NCBI GenBank assembly: GCA_029204225.1
Contig: MU832143.1
Coordinates: 1-64,000, forward strand
DNA from: Diphasiastrum complanatum
Taxonomy: Eukaryota > Streptophyta > Lycopodiopsida > Lycopodiales > Lycopodiaceae
Direction: 5' to 3'
Length of the DNA stretch: 64,000 nucleotides
The first letter of the stretch is position 1, and every line of letters starts with the position of its first letter. Both the position numbers and the translations under genes were made by a program. Below the pieces are notes generated by a model that was not told where the DNA came from, did no database searches, and was given only the letters and a program-made list of their open reading frames with translations. Positions 45,379-57,306 of this stretch are shown here, one piece after another.

Positions 45379-48300
45379 ATGGCAGAAGAAGTTGCAAATT
45401 AGGTTGTGCCAAATCCGGCTGCACTATCATTGCCATCAGTTGAGTATGGCACTCAATGACATGAACCATCAGAATAATATGAGAGACAAATAGATGGAAG
45501 TTCATTTGAACCAGATTAAATTACTGTCATCTTTGAATCTCGGGTTTCAGCCTGAAATCTATTCAGGGGAGAAGGAGAAGAAACCGGAAGTTGCGGAGGA
45601 CTGGCTTGTTAAGTGGAGCAGTTATTTCAGTGTGCATGGACTTCCTGATGAGAAGAAGATTGAAAGTGTCGTGCTAATATAATATGAAAATGATTCCCAT
45701 TTTGGTCATATTTGGAACATTGTTTGGACCGAAAGAAATGAGGACTCTAGTGAATCAAGTTCACAGGGGTCTCAACTAACAAAGAAAAATAAGAAGATTG
45801 TGGAACAATATACCATTTGAGATGGATTGTTATTTTGGAATATGGAAAGGTTTGTGTACCTGGTGATGATGAGCTCAAACGCAAGATTTTGTTTGAGTGT
45901 CATGACATACCCCCTGTGCAGGACATCCCAGTAACACAGGACTCTTGACTTGGTCAGAAGAGAGTTTTATTGGCCAAAACTCAAACCATACGTCGAGTCA
46001 TATGTCACCAGGTGAGAGTTCGAGAAGAGGATGTGCACAAAATTGCCTTTCGGACTCGTTTTGGACACTATGAATTTTTAGTTATGCCCTTTGGATTGAC
46101 TAACGCCCCTGCAACATTTATGATGTTAATGAACGATGTGCTTAGACCGTTTATGGGCAAGTTTGTGGTTAATTTTGTTGATGACATACTTGTTTACAGT
46201 TGTGATGATGCTATGCATGTTAATCACCTAAGAATTGTGTTATCAACTTTGAGGGAAAGCACATTGTTTGCTAATGAAAAAAAAAGTGAATTATGTAAAA
46301 AAGAAATAACATATTTGGGTTTTATAGTGTCAGCATATGGAATAAAACCGGATCCGCAGAAAGTTGATGTTCTTCTTGCTTGGCCTGTTCCTACAGACTT
46401 GACGGCACTAAGAAGCTTTCTAGGGTTGGCTGTGTTTTATCGTAAAGGTGTGAAGAAATGTTCACACGAAGCTGCACCGTTGACCGATATGTTACAGAAA
46501 AATAAATGGAAAGAGTGGATGGAAGTTCAGCAGCGAAGTTTTGATGTTTTGAAACAAGCTGTGGCTGACTTCGTCACTTTAAAAATTGTTGACCCTCAAA
46601 AACCATTTGTCGTAGAGACGGATGCAAGTGACATTGCCGTTGGGGCAGTTCTGATGCAAGAGGGTAGGCCTGAGGTCTTTGAGAGCAAGAAGCTCAACAC
46701 TACGCAGAAGAACTATCCAACTCATGAGAAAGAGTTGTATGCCATTATCCATGCTTTGACGACATGGAGGCATTATTTGTATGGTGCGGAATTCTATGTG
46801 TACACTGACCATAATACTTTGAGATATTTCTGCAACCAGCCAGACCTAAGAGGGTGGCAAGCCAGGTGGGCTGAGTTGATGCAGGAATTTCACATGGAAA
46901 TTCGGTACAAGAAAGGTGCCAAAAATTATGTGGCTGATGCATTATCTCGGATATTGTATCAGATGTCTTTTGTGGTCATAGAAAATGACCTGATTGCTGA
47001 GATTAGATAGGCTCAGCAAGAGGATCTTCATTGTCAAGGAATTGTGAGAGAGGCAAATCTTGCGCAAGTAGAGTCTCAAGATGAGAGTTCTAGTCTCTTT
47101 GCTCACACTTACCTTAAATATACCATAGAAGATGGTATGATTAAGAGAAATGGCAAGCTTCTCGTTCCAGCTTGTGAGGAGCTGTGTAGGAAGATTGTCT
47201 ATTTACGTAAGATCAACCTATGAGTTGATCTTACGTAACTTTTGGTGGCCTAAATTGAAAAAAGATGTTTACCATTATGCGACACACTGTTTGAAGTGCC
47301 AGGTCAATAAAGCTGAAAGGATTAAAACTCCTGGAGTTTTACACCCTCTACCTATACCAGTGGAAGATGGGAGAGTATCTCCATGGATTTTATCACTAAC
47401 TTACCTTGTACACAGTCACAACATGATTCTATCTTTGTAGTAGTTGACAGACTCACGAAGATGGCTCATTTTATTCCAACTCGTAAAAAGATTGATGCGG
47501 CTGGAGTAGCTAATTTGTTTATCGAGCATGTGTTCAGACTTCATGGATTACCGTCATCCATAGTGTCTGACAGGGATACTCGATTCACTGGAAACTTTTG
47601 GACTGCAGTTATGGCCAAACTAGAAGTCCAATTAAGAATGAGTAGTACAGAGCATCCTGAAACAGATGGTCAAACTGAGAGAGTCAACCAGACCTTAGAG
47701 GATATGCTTAGAGCATTTGCTGGTGATAAGCAAACTCCGTGGGAGAAGTACTTGCCACTGTTGGAGTTTGCTTACAATGACAACAAAAATGTGAGTACTA
47801 AGATGAGTCCTTTCGAGCTTCCTCAGAGAGTGCCTAGTGTGGCTAATTTTCTAACTCCAACGACTGAAATGCTTGAGTTAGCGAAGGTTAATATTAGGCA
47901 AGCGATGGATCGAGCAAAGTCATATGCTGATCAGAATCGCACGTCTAGAGAGTTTGTGGTAGGAGACATGGTGTTTCTCTAAGTACCCAAGGACTCTAAA
48001 ACCCTTAAGACGGGCAAATGTTACAAGTTGTCCCCGCGTTATTGTGGATCCTGGAAAATTGTTAAAAGAATCAGTGATGTTTCTTATAAGTTATATTTTC
48101 CTAAAACTTGTAAAGTGCATCATGTATTTGATGTTTCTAGATTGAAACGGGTTTTACATAACGGTGATAACTTGTTGTCTGATGGTTTGTTTGCATTCCA
48201 GGAGCAGGGAGAAGTAACCCATGGGCCAGCGAGGGTATTGGATAGGCGGGAAAGAAATTTACGCAACCGTCTGATCCGTGAGTACTTGGTCGCTTGGCAT

Positions 48301-48400
48301 GGCAGGCCTCTTTCTGATGCTACCTGGGAGACCGCCACAGTCTTCGTGGAGAGTACCCTAGATTTGCCATCGCGGACGATGTTACCTGAGGGGGGAAGGG
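45379..48400 (+). pseudogene. Chromovirus (Ty3/Gypsy) polyprotein, rearranged and broken
   Basis: Order seen: a Gag start (MAEEVAN, a stop, then LGFQPEIYSGEKEKK and a VAEDWLVKWSSYF block, 45379-45683); a displaced integrase H2C2 segment (45790-46012); RT from VREEDVHKIAFRT through MPFGLTNAPATF and the catalytic VDDILVYS, then RNase H with TDASDIAVGAVL, THEKELYAI, YTDHNTLRYF and VADALSR (46013-47010). The normal H2C2 (WPKLKKDVYHYATHCLKCQ) follows, then the integrase core (MDFI, IVSDRDTRFTGNFW, ETDGQTERVNQ, 47383-47985). Last come a GPY/F-like module (SPRYCGSWKIVKRI) and a chromodomain (VTHGPARVLDRRERNLRNR, then YLVAWHGRPLSDATWE, 48210-48330). Stops and shifts near 47008, 47222 and 47980 mean it is dead. 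It lies in kinase intron 1. Confidence 0.88.
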
Positions 48401-48401
48401 A

Positions 48402-49056
48402 TGTTACAGCTTTTACTCCCTGTCCCGGTTGTTTACTGTTTTTACTTATAGATGTACTTCCTGTAAATACAGAAATGGCTAAGTCACCGGCCTGTGGTGA
48501 CCTTTATAACAAAAAAGTAAATACAGCTGTTAGTGATGTTTTTGAGCCTCAGAGTCACATGTTGCTTGGGTATAGGGTATTGGGTCATTAATTCGGAGTG
48601 GCTGAACTGACCTCCTAAAAAGTAGGAGAGTTGACTAGTCAATGAGACACATGTCATATGCTCATTGGGACACTTGGTCCAGTGAATGAGTGACACATGT
48701 TAGGGTTGACCGGTCAAACATGACACATGTCACATGCTCACTGGGACACTTGGTCCAATGGATGAGTGACACATGTCAGCCTACTCACTTGCCTATGTGT
48801 CAGGGTACTGCCGAGTGGCAAGTGTCGACAGTGCATGCAGTTGGCCATGTGTCGAGATTTAGGAAGGGTCAGGGTTAAGGGGTGCTTGAGGATTTTGGAT
48901 AAGTGAGCCTAGAGAGAGGCATTCCTCATCATAATCTATGCAGCAAAGGTTGGGAGGAGACAAGGCAGCCAGCTCCATCTTGTGTTAGAAGTAACTTGAT
49001 GCTTGTATGTGTAGGAAATTAGCAAGGTTTGAAGAGAAGATCAGAGAGGGAGTTTG
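48402..49056 (+). repeat. Chromovirus 3' LTR
   Basis: Starts TGTTACAGC after the purine tract GAGGGGGGAAGGGA and ends near TTTGACA, where LINE sequence resumes. It contains a 77-bp tandem pair (GACACATGTCA at 48645 and 48722, each with GGGACACTTGGTCCA). The right end is inferred from the LINE boundary. Confidence 0.65.
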
Positions 49057-49692
49057 ACATGGATACACGATACTCCAGTGCTCGAGATTATTGGTTATGC
49101 CATGTCATATTACATACACACACCTTTACCAAGATGCTCTCTCCTTTCTACTCCGAAATTCTCCTTATGATAGTCCACTGGTAGTCCCAAGCTTCTCGTT
49201 TCTTATGTATATACGACATTGATATCTTTGATCTACCATAGGGATCCCATCAGTATATCAGGAGGGTTATTTATTGTGCATATTCTCGAGTGACATGGCA
49301 GGGGCCCTTGAAGGTCAAATTGGACTTCTATCGCTTCAGTTTCCTAGAGCTAGACAATGATGGGGTCCCAGTTTTGCCTCATTACTTGGATAGTGGACTT
49401 TCACATTGCCTTCGATTTGCATTGGAGTTTCCTCACACCAGCTATATGTGGAGACAGGGTGATTCCAGGGCATCCCTCATATGAGCAGACTTTGTCTGAT
49501 GTCCAGGGGGAGATGGAGTCGGAGGAGCATTTTCTATTCAAATGCCCTATCTATTACGAGATCCGTGGACATTATCATTGTCTTCACCAAAATTCACCAG
49601 TCACACTGCACTCACTCATTTCATATGTTGATCCTCAATGTGTGGTATTGATGTTGCTGCATGAGATGTTTCTGCTTCGTAGGGATATTTGC
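49057..49692 (+). mobile_element. LINE 3' fragment
   Basis: GGATACACGATACTCCAGTG matches 43135 onward. It continues with LPHYLDSGLSHCLRFALEFPH and a Cys/His segment SEEHFLFKCPIYYEIRGH (about 49520-49570), the end of LINE ORF2 as at 40590-40760. It is bounded on the left by the chromovirus LTR and on the right by a Copia LTR. Confidence 0.7.
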
Positions 49693-50693
49693 TGAAGAAA
49701 CAAAACGTTTCTAATTACAAAGCTTTGCTAGCTTTCAGCCCTTTGCCTGACGAAGATTTTCGCGAACACGAAAGTCAAGAGACACGAAGCACGAAAGTTT
49801 CGCGAACACCTGATGGGAAGACACGAACGCGAAAGATTCACGAACAAGTATCTTTTGCGGTCCAACACGAGAAAGTCAGACGACGGAAACGAAACCAACG
49901 ACGCGACATGAAAAACGTCGCGAAACCTTTTCTGCCCTCACGCTCCAAAGAGTACCAGCAAAGATCATACAAGTACCTAGAACTACAAATGTCTGATCTG
50001 ATGGCATGACATCAGCAAGTACACTCTAGGTCGTGGCTAATCTGCCACTCTTGTAGTCCTCTGATTAGTTGTAGATTTAGTTACTCTAATCTAAAAGGTT
50101 ACAAAGAGCGACTATATACTTACTGGATGATACTTGATACCAGATATACGAACATACAGATCGATGTATGAAGGAGTCTGATGCTAGTAAGCAATCAAGA
50201 CGAAAATATAGAGACCAAGTCCGCCTGCGAGTGAGGCGAGTTCTGTAAGCAGGATCCACAGGATCTATAGGTCCGCTAGTAAGCGAGACATCCACTCGTG
50301 AGAGAATTGTATTTCTCTCACGCCAACGCATTGCGTGGATATGCATGCAGTGCTTAAAGAATCAAGAGAAAATAAATAGATGATCTTGTAGCCATTATGC
50401 ACATGTCTTCCTTTATGATGAATGATCTTGAATGCAAATTTATCTACTGTTATTCGTGTGTCTGATTCTCTCATTCATTTAAATCCGCACATTGGTTGAA
50501 TTTGTTGAATGCTACATTAATTTATAAACGTAGATCAGCAGTGCGTGACTATATTCTGGAAGACTGTAGGAGTGGTTCAGCTGGCAGTATCCAGCGATCG
50601 CATCTGAACTCTATTCGAACTATTTGCGACTGTTTCGCTTTCACGACTGTGTTTCGCTTTCGCTTTCGCGATTCATTCGCGTGTGTTTTTGCA
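49693..50693 (+). repeat. Element F 5' LTR
   Basis: Starts TGAAGAAACAAAACG and ends GTTTTTGCA. It is unusually CpG-rich, with TTCGCGAACAC-type motifs (49758-49800) and CTTTCGCTTTCGCGATTC (50658-50675). Confidence 0.88.
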
Positions 50694-50697
50694 TTAG

Positions 50698-50710
50698 TGG
50701 TATCAGATCC
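50698..50710 (+). promoter_or_regulatory. Element F primer binding site
   Basis: TGGTATCAGATCC, one base different from the canonical TGGTATCAGAGCC, four bases after the LTR end. Confidence 0.8.
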
Positions 50711-50811
50711 TACCTTTCTTGTCATAATCTGACGTAGCCAAGAAGCTATCAGATCCAGGAGGCCAAGCATTCAGACAAACAACCATCAACAAGAGAACAG
50801 ACTTCAGAAGC

Positions 50812-51580
50812 AATGGCTTCAATCAACAGTATGTAGAGCAAGATCTGCACAATTATTGATTCCTCAAGATCTAACTTTCTAGCCTGGAAAGTTAAGACAT
50901 CGTTGATACTCAAGGGCGAAGGTTTATTCCCCTGGGTGGATGGCACAGAGGAGATGCCTACGACATCAGGCAAGGAGCTACGCGAGTGGAGGGAGAAAAA
51001 CGACAAGGCAGTAGCCTTGCTATCATCTTCCATCGAAGATAGTCTCACACTTGACCTGGCAACACTCTCCAAAGCTAAGGAGATGTGGGATGCATTGCTC
51101 ACAAGATTTCAAACAAAATCAAGAAGTCAAATCATGATGCTGGAAGATTAGCTGACGAATCTACAGTGGGATGGGAAAGACCTCACTTCTTTCGTAAGGA
51201 AGATGAAGGATCTATTCCTATCACTACATAACTCTGGAGCAGAGAACGCAGTGTGAGTTGAGAAGCAGCTCACCTACCTGTTGAGAGCCTTACCCAGATC
51301 GTTCCAGACAACGAGGACCCTGCTCGCGAAAGATCCTACCATGAACCTCGAAAAGGCGATTGTCGAGATTGGAGAGGAAGTCGAGGCCAGAGAACACCTT
51401 GATCACAAGGATGGTTCTGACCAGGCCCTCTACGGCAATAAAGAAAAATCCAAGAAACAATTTAAGCCTAAGAGGGAGTCGAATCAGAGGTAGGATCATG
51501 ATCAACAAGCAGAAGGGACCAGCAAAGGCAACTGGAAGAGCAAAGGGAGGTCGAAGCAGCAAGGTGCAGACAAGAAGACT
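50812..51580 (+). pseudogene. Element F gag
   Basis: Three frame pieces with stops at 50833, 51148 and 51490. Recognisable are FLAWKVKTSLILKGEGLFPW, WDALLTRFQTKSRSQIMML, and LTYLLRALPRSFQTTRTLL. This is Copia Gag. The zinc knuckle follows in the next frame. Broken, so non-coding. Confidence 0.8.
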
Positions 51581-51583
51581 TGC

Positions 51584-52519
51584 GTGAGATGCAGAAAAGA
51601 CAGGCATACGGTTGATACATACTGGCTCAATCCCAAGATTGACTGTATCCACTGCCACAAGAAGGGTCATGCAACCATGGATTGCCGCCAGAACCCAAGA
51701 AACAAATCAGCACAGAACAGACAGGAGAACAACAACAGTTCGACCGCCTATATCTGTGAAGACGTGTGTGCAGCGTCGACTTCTGACACACATGAGGTGA
51801 TCCTAGATTCGGGAGCCACCTCACACTTCGTGACATCAAGACGAATCATGTCTGATTTCAGAAGTGCAGATCCTTCAAGATTCATAGTTCTTGGAGATGG
51901 ATCTAAGCATCAAGTGAACGGTATTGGTTCACTTTGGCTCAACACCAATGGCAAAGACAGACAACTCGAAGACGTTCTGTTCGTGCCTACACTACAGCCA
52001 GACTTGCCTTCTGTAGCAAGAATAGCAGATGCAGGAATGCGTGTGACGTTTTCTGACGAAGCATGCAACGTGGTTGACGCTAGTACCAGTACTCTGATCG
52101 CTCAAGGCAGAAGGAAAGGTAATCTATATCATCTGAAGGTACGCCTACCTGCAGATCAGGTGCATCAGACTCATAATGAATCGCCAGACACTCTGTGGCA
52201 CAAAAGACTATGCCACATGAACTCAATGGCACTTTACCAAGCAAGCCATCATGGAGTGATAACAGGGGTCAGCATCTCAAATGCAACCAGTTCGACCACC
52301 TGTGATGCATGTTTGAAGGGCAAGATGTCACGCACTCCATTCATCAAAGACTCCTACAAAACGACCAAGATTCTGGAGTTAGTGTCTACATCAGAAGGGT
52401 TCTGTGGATTCAGTGGCGAACCACAGACTTTCGAGGAAGCGATTGAATGTCCAGAAAAGGACAAATGGATCCAGGCCATGAACGAAGAGATGGAGTCCAT
52501 GAGGAAGAATCATGTATGA
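51584..52519 (+). CDS. Element F knuckle, protease and pre-integrase fused to RT start
   Basis: A 311-codon open frame. A zinc knuckle CIHCHKKGHATMDC lies at about residues 23-36, and the protease active site VILDSGATSHFVT at about 71-83. The pre-integrase block is LWHKRLCHMNSMALYQ with CDACLKGKMSRTPF. At about residue 265 it jumps to the region just upstream of RT (EPQTFEEAIECPEKDKWIQAMNEEM). The integrase DDE core is missing. The open frame across the junction suggests the deletion arose while the frame was still constrained, but this may be chance. Confidence 0.8.
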   Translation: MRCRKDRHTVDTYWLNPKIDCIHCHKKGHATMDCRQNPRNKSAQNRQENNNSSTAYICEDVCAASTSDTHEVILDSGATSHFVTSRRIMSDFRSADPSRFIVLGDGSKHQVNGIGSLWLNTNGKDRQLEDVLFVPTLQPDLPSVARIADAGMRVTFSDEACNVVDASTSTLIAQGRRKGNLYHLKVRLPADQVHQTHNESPDTLWHKRLCHMNSMALYQASHHGVITGVSISNATSSTTCDACLKGKMSRTPFIKDSYKTTKILELVSTSEGFCGFSGEPQTFEEAIECPEKDKWIQAMNEEMESMRKNHV

Positions 52520-52522
52520 ACG

Positions 52523-53965
52523 TTGCAACCATTACCACATAAGCGCAAGACTGTCAAATGCAAATGGGTTTTCAAGCTCAAATATGGACCAGATGGGAAT
52601 TTGACGAAATACAAGGCAAGACTGGTAGCGAAGGTTTTCTCTCAGAGATATGGTATTGACTACTCTGAAACCTTCTCTCCTGTCATTAAACATTCGTCCC
52701 TGCGTCTGTTATTTGCATATGCAGCAACTTACGACCTCAGGATCCACATTGTGGACGAGAAGACAACCTTCTTGCATGGCGAGCTAGACGAAGAGTTCTA
52801 TATGGATCAACCCCCCGGATATGTCTCAAATTCACTTGCTGACTATGCATGCAGAATGCATAGAAGTATCTACGGTCTGAAATAGTCAGCCCGACAATGG
52901 TACAAGAAGAAAGATCAAGCCCTAAAATCATTAGGATTCAAGCCTCTGTTGGCTGATTCTAATGTGTATGTCAGAGTTACAGATGTGCAGATCATCATTG
53001 TGGCTGTGTACGTGGACGAAACTCTGATACTTTGCAAGAGTGAGCAGCTGATTGCTGAAGTGAAGACAAACATCTCGAAACATTTCAAGATAGTGGATCT
53101 GGGAGAAGCCAGGAGTTACCTAGGCTACAAATTGAAAGGGACTATGAGGGAGGTAAGCTATACCTTCACCAGTCCAGATACACCCAGAAGATCCTAGAGG
53201 ACTTTGGGATGCTGAACTGCAAGGGAGCGAATACTCCAATGCTCGCAGGGACGGTGCTGACAAGCAATGATTGTCCGAAGACTGAGGAAGAGAGAGAACA
53301 AATGCAGCTCACACCTTACAGGGAGCTGATAGGATCACTGATGTACCTTGCTGACAACACACGCCCTGATATTGTTTATGCAGTATTCAGGATGAGCCAA
53401 TTCTGCACGAATCCAGGCTCAACACATTGGAAGATTGCAAAACGGATTTTGCAATATCTTCAATTAACAAGGGATTATGGCTTGTGTTATTGTCGTGATG
53501 CAGGTTTCAGCATGCTTCCTACAGTGATGCTAGCTGGGCATCTCTCAAGGACGATTGTAAAAGTGTCTCAGGAGGATGCACCATCGCATCAGAAGCAGCA
53601 GTTCTCTGGGTCAGCAAGAAGCAGACCCTTGTAGCCCAGTCATCCTGCGAAGCAGAGTACGTTGCAGCAACAAAGATGGCCAATGAGATAATATGGCTAA
53701 GGCAGTTCCTGGACGAATTGGGCGAAACAAGGAACGAGCCTCTGGTTTTGTAGATGGATAACACCTCTGCAATACATCTAACAAAAGATCCTGTGTTCCA
53801 TTCGAGAACGAAGCATATTGTGATCAAGTATCACTTGATCAGGGATCTAATTGAAAAGAAGATGCTGCAGATCACCTTTATCGGAACGAAAGACATGGTT
53901 GCTGACATCTTCACCAAAGCCCTAGACAAAGGACTTTTTGAGAGACAGAGGAGCAGTCTCAGGAT
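52523..53965 (+). pseudogene. Element F reverse transcriptase and RNase H
   Basis: RT blocks KCKWVFKLKYGPDGN, KARLVAKVFSQRYGIDYSETFSPV and a first Asp in HIVDEKTTFLHGEL. The second catalytic block reads AVYVDETLILCK, with Glu in place of the second Asp of YVDD. RNase H shows YRELIGSLMYLADNTRPDI, CEAEYVAATKMANEIIW, MDNTSAIHLTKDPVFHSRTKHI and VADIFTKAL. Stops at 52883 and 53754 and shifts near 53150, 53520 and 53630 break it. Confidence 0.85.
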
Positions 53966-53994
53966 TGTAAAGCTATCATGCTTTGAGAGGGAGC

Positions 53995-54977
53995 TGAAGA
54001 AACAAAACATTTCTAATTACAAAGCTTTGCTAGCTTTCAGCCCTCTGCCTGACGAAGATGTTCGCGAACATGAAAGTCAAGAGACACGAAGCGCGAAAGT
54101 TTCGCGAACACCTGACGGGAAGACACGAACATGAAAGATTCGCGAACGAGAAACTTTTGCGGTCCAACACGAGAAAGTCAGACGACGGAAACGAAACCAA
54201 CGACGCGACATGAAAAAGGTCGCAAAACCTTTTCTGCCCTCACGCTCCAAAGTGTACCAGTAAAGATCATACAAGTACCCAGAAGTACAGATGTCTGATC
54301 TGATGGCATGACGTCAGCAGATACACTTTAGGTCGTGGCTAATCCGCCACTCTTGTAGTTCTCTGATTAGTTGTAGATTTAATTACTCTAATCTAAAAGG
54401 TTACAAAGAGCGACTATATACTTACTGGATGATACTTGATACCAGATATACGAACATACAGATAGATGTATGAAGGAGTCTGATGCTAGTAAGCAATCAA
54501 GACGAAAATACAGAGACCAAGTCCGCCTGTTAGCGAGACGAGTTCTATAAGCAGGATCCACAGGATCTATAGGTCCGCTAGTAAGCGAGACATCCACTCG
54601 TGAGAGAACTGTATTTCTCTCACGCTAACGCACTGTGTGGATATGCATGCAGTGCTTGAAGAATCAAGAGAAAATCAATAGATGATCTTGTAGCCATTGT
54701 GATGAATGATCTTGAATGCAAATATATCTGCTGTTATTCGTGTGTCTAATTCTCTCATTCATTTAATTCCGCACATTGGTTGAATTTGTTGAATGTTACA
54801 TTAATTTATAAATGTAGATCAGCAGTGCCTGACTATATTCTGGAAGACTGTAGGAGTGGTTCAGCTGGCAGTATCCAGCGATCGCATCTGAACTCTATCT
54901 GAACTATTTGCGACTGTTTTGCTTTCGCGACCGTGTTTCACTTTCGCTTTCGCGATTCATTCGCGTGTGTTTTTGCA
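53995..54977 (+). repeat. Element F 3' LTR
   Basis: Starts TGAAGAAACAAAACA after a GAGAGGGAGC purine tract and ends GTTTTTGCA. It is slightly shorter than the 5' LTR (a stretch near 54695-54700 is deleted relative to 50395-50412). Confidence 0.88.
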
Positions 54978-55780
54978 TCATTGTCAGAGAGATTAGGATG
55001 GATACCATGACTCCCAGCAGACCTAGATTACCTCCTTTTCTCTGGGAGGTGCCCAAGAGCAGGTATTGATGCCAACATTTTGTCAAAGGATGAGTTAGAT
55101 ATCTATCTCGGGATGTTCACCGTGATCGCCGACTGTGTACTCTTTCCAGACCACACATTATGGCTATGCAAACACTATGTCATGGGGGTGGAGAAATCAT
55201 GTGCATAATGTCAGGCAATTTGATTGAACTTGAATTTTTGAAAGTTTTGAAGTGAGCTACTTAATAAGGATTTGAATTTTTTTGTAAGAAATCAATTGTC
55301 AAAGGAAGGGGGAAAATGCCAAAATTATTTAGAAGATTTGATACGACAGAATCTTGATCCATGTCAAAAAGGAATGAGTTGTGATACTTTGGAACTATAA
55401 TCACATAAAGATATGAGTGGTTAAAGAATTGAAGCACATTGGTATGTCAAATGAAAATATGCAAACTAACTTGTATGAAATGTTATTGAGTACTAGTGCT
55501 GCAAAGATTTTTGTGTATTGCTTCAACTGGTCACAGTATTTACTGCTCGGTGAAAAAGTTCACAATCAATGGAAACCTCTCAGGATCTTCACGCCAATTC
55601 ATTCCTAGTTCGTAGTAGACCTGGGGGATTCATCTCTTTAGTTTGATTCATGTTATTGTTAACTGTAAGCACTTTTGAAAGAAAATGGTTTTAAAAGTAA
55701 TAAAAGGGTGCTATTGTCATTGACTCTTGATGTAGTTCACAGCTTTAAGACATGTACTGACAACCAGCTGCTGAATGCAG
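54978..55780 (+). other. Remaining part of kinase intron 1
   Basis: AT-rich, no recognised domain. The first 200 bp may be LINE continuation beyond element F, but the similarity is weak. It ends at the acceptor GCTGCTGAATGCAG. Confidence 0.5.
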
Positions 55781-55860
55781 GTGACCAATTTGCGCGAAAT
55801 TCAGGCTTTGCAGAGACTTTCCCCTCATGCACATGTTATCAAACTTCTGGAAGTCCTTTA
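55781..55860 (+). CDS. MOK: MOK-type kinase exon: alpha-C helix
   Basis: Acceptor AATGCAG, donor GTAAGT. Encodes VTNLREIQALQRLSPHAHV and KLLEVL, with Glu of LREI as the salt-bridge residue. Phase 0 at the start; ends with two bases of a Tyr codon. Confidence 0.9.
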
Positions 55861-56605
55861 GTAAGTATGAAGAAGGGCACACTTCCCTCTTATATTCTTT
55901 AATTAGACTTGTAAATTAAGTTATAATCTGCATAACATGAATCAATGCCATTGTATATCAGCATTGTTTTTTAAAACTACATTGTTAAGAAGGATGATCA
56001 TTTGGAAAGTGCACACATACGTTTCATCACTTGACTGAAAAGTATCCTCTTTAGATCTAAATCTGCTATAAATATCCTGAACTTTTTGATATAGGAATAT
56101 ATGACTCGAACTGTTGTAAATAGCCCGAACCCATTGCAGCTGCTTTAGTAGCGCTCTGCAGTGTTTGACTATTATTGATTGCTTGCCTCAATGCCGTGTG
56201 TTATTTTCCACATTCTTACTTGATTAGAAAGACCTCTAGCAAAAGGCTCCTTGTCTGGTTCTTCTGTGATGAAGGCATTTGGTTCTATGAATGTGTTTGC
56301 AACACTGGTACTAGGAAAACCATTTGACAATTTTTCGAAAAGGCCAAGTCTTGATTCATGAGGGAATGCTTCATGTGCTGAATTGGCTAGTGCTTATAAA
56401 GACATACACTAGATTATAGAAGGATGTATTAGATAGTCCTGCCATCAAAGGCAACAATCATAAGCATGAATATGATTTGAGAAGTAGGTTGAAGCACATG
56501 GTTTGTATACAAAGCAAACAGGAATTTGATGTACTCCTTAAGACATGTTAACTTAGTCATTTGTTCTTGATTGCAAGGAAATGCTTAGCTTACCTCTTTT
56601 TCCAG

Positions 56606-56736
56606 TGATCAGCCTACAGGAAGGCTAGCCCTGGTTTTCGAGTTGATGGATATGAACATTTACGAGATTATCAGAGGGAGGAGAACGTATGTTGTGGAGG
56701 AGCGCATCAAAAATTACATGTATCAACTAATGAAGG
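56606..56736 (+). CDS. MOK: MOK-type kinase exon: hinge and alpha-D/E
   Basis: Acceptor TTTTTCCAG, donor GTGTGC. Encodes DQPTGRLALVFELMDMNIYE, IIRGRRTYVVEERIKNYMY and QLMK. MDMNIYE-IRGRR is diagnostic for MOK/LF4. Ends one base into an Ala codon. Confidence 0.92.
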
Positions 56737-57223
56737 GTGTGCAATTGGCTGCTGTATTTTTCCACTTATTCATCAGTACTAAGACGAAAAGCCTTTATTA
56801 ATAAGACTTTGCATAGTGTAATCGGACTTTTATTCCAGGTGTGCCAAGTGTGCTGATGTCTAGACTATAAGATGGGTTGTACAGTTCTCTAACGTTCGTC
56901 GAACAAATTTCCATGCTAGGAAGGACAATGCTTAATTTATTTTGAACTAGCATACTAGCATACCATAAAAACTAGGCATTTTGCCTTCACAGCTGTTAGA
57001 ATATTCCATGACTTCAGGATAACTTACAGTAGTTGCTTTCTGCTGTCATGCAAATGCCTATATATATCAAATTGATCCTCTTTGTACTTGACTGTCTCAA
57101 TTTTGTGGTCAGCCATCAGCACTATAGGGTACTTAGGAAATTTGTAGAAAAATCATCATGAAGGAATTTGAATCAGTATTTTGAAGTGAGTTTGTTTCAA
57201 AGAGTCAACCTTTCTTGATGCAG

Positions 57224-57306
57224 CGATGGATCACATGCATCGAAATGGCATTTTTCATCGAGATATAAAGCCAGAGAACATTCTTGTCAGGGATGAAATC
57301 CTCAAG
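57224..57306 (+). CDS. MOK: MOK-type kinase exon: catalytic loop
   Basis: Acceptor CTTGATGCAG, donor GTAGTC. Encodes [20 protein letters not shown] and LVRDEILK. The HRD aspartate, catalytic Lys and Asn are intact. Confidence 0.93.

Larger units (their letters stand above)
49693..54977 (+). mobile_element. Element F: Copia element lacking the integrase core
   Basis: Plus strand, with LTRs at 49693-50693 and 53995-54977 that are clearly similar but differ by substitutions and a small deletion. It has a primer site (TGGTATCAGATCC), a broken gag, zinc knuckle, protease, pre-integrase, RT and RNase H. The integrase core is deleted: the pre-integrase block runs straight into the start of RT near 52380. 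I found no convincing target duplication (TTTGC left, TCATT right). It sits in kinase intron 1, inside or beside LINE sequence. Confidence 0.88.

Noticed and set aside
48640-48790. Regularly spaced short repeats, considered as a CRISPR-like array
   Set aside because: Only two 77-bp units inside a chromovirus LTR in a plant genome; no spacer-repeat structure.
55417-55902. Short plus-strand frames in and after the end of kinase intron 1
   Set aside because: The frame at 55675-55902 merely overlaps the real exon 55781-55860 in the wrong phase; the other shows no motif.
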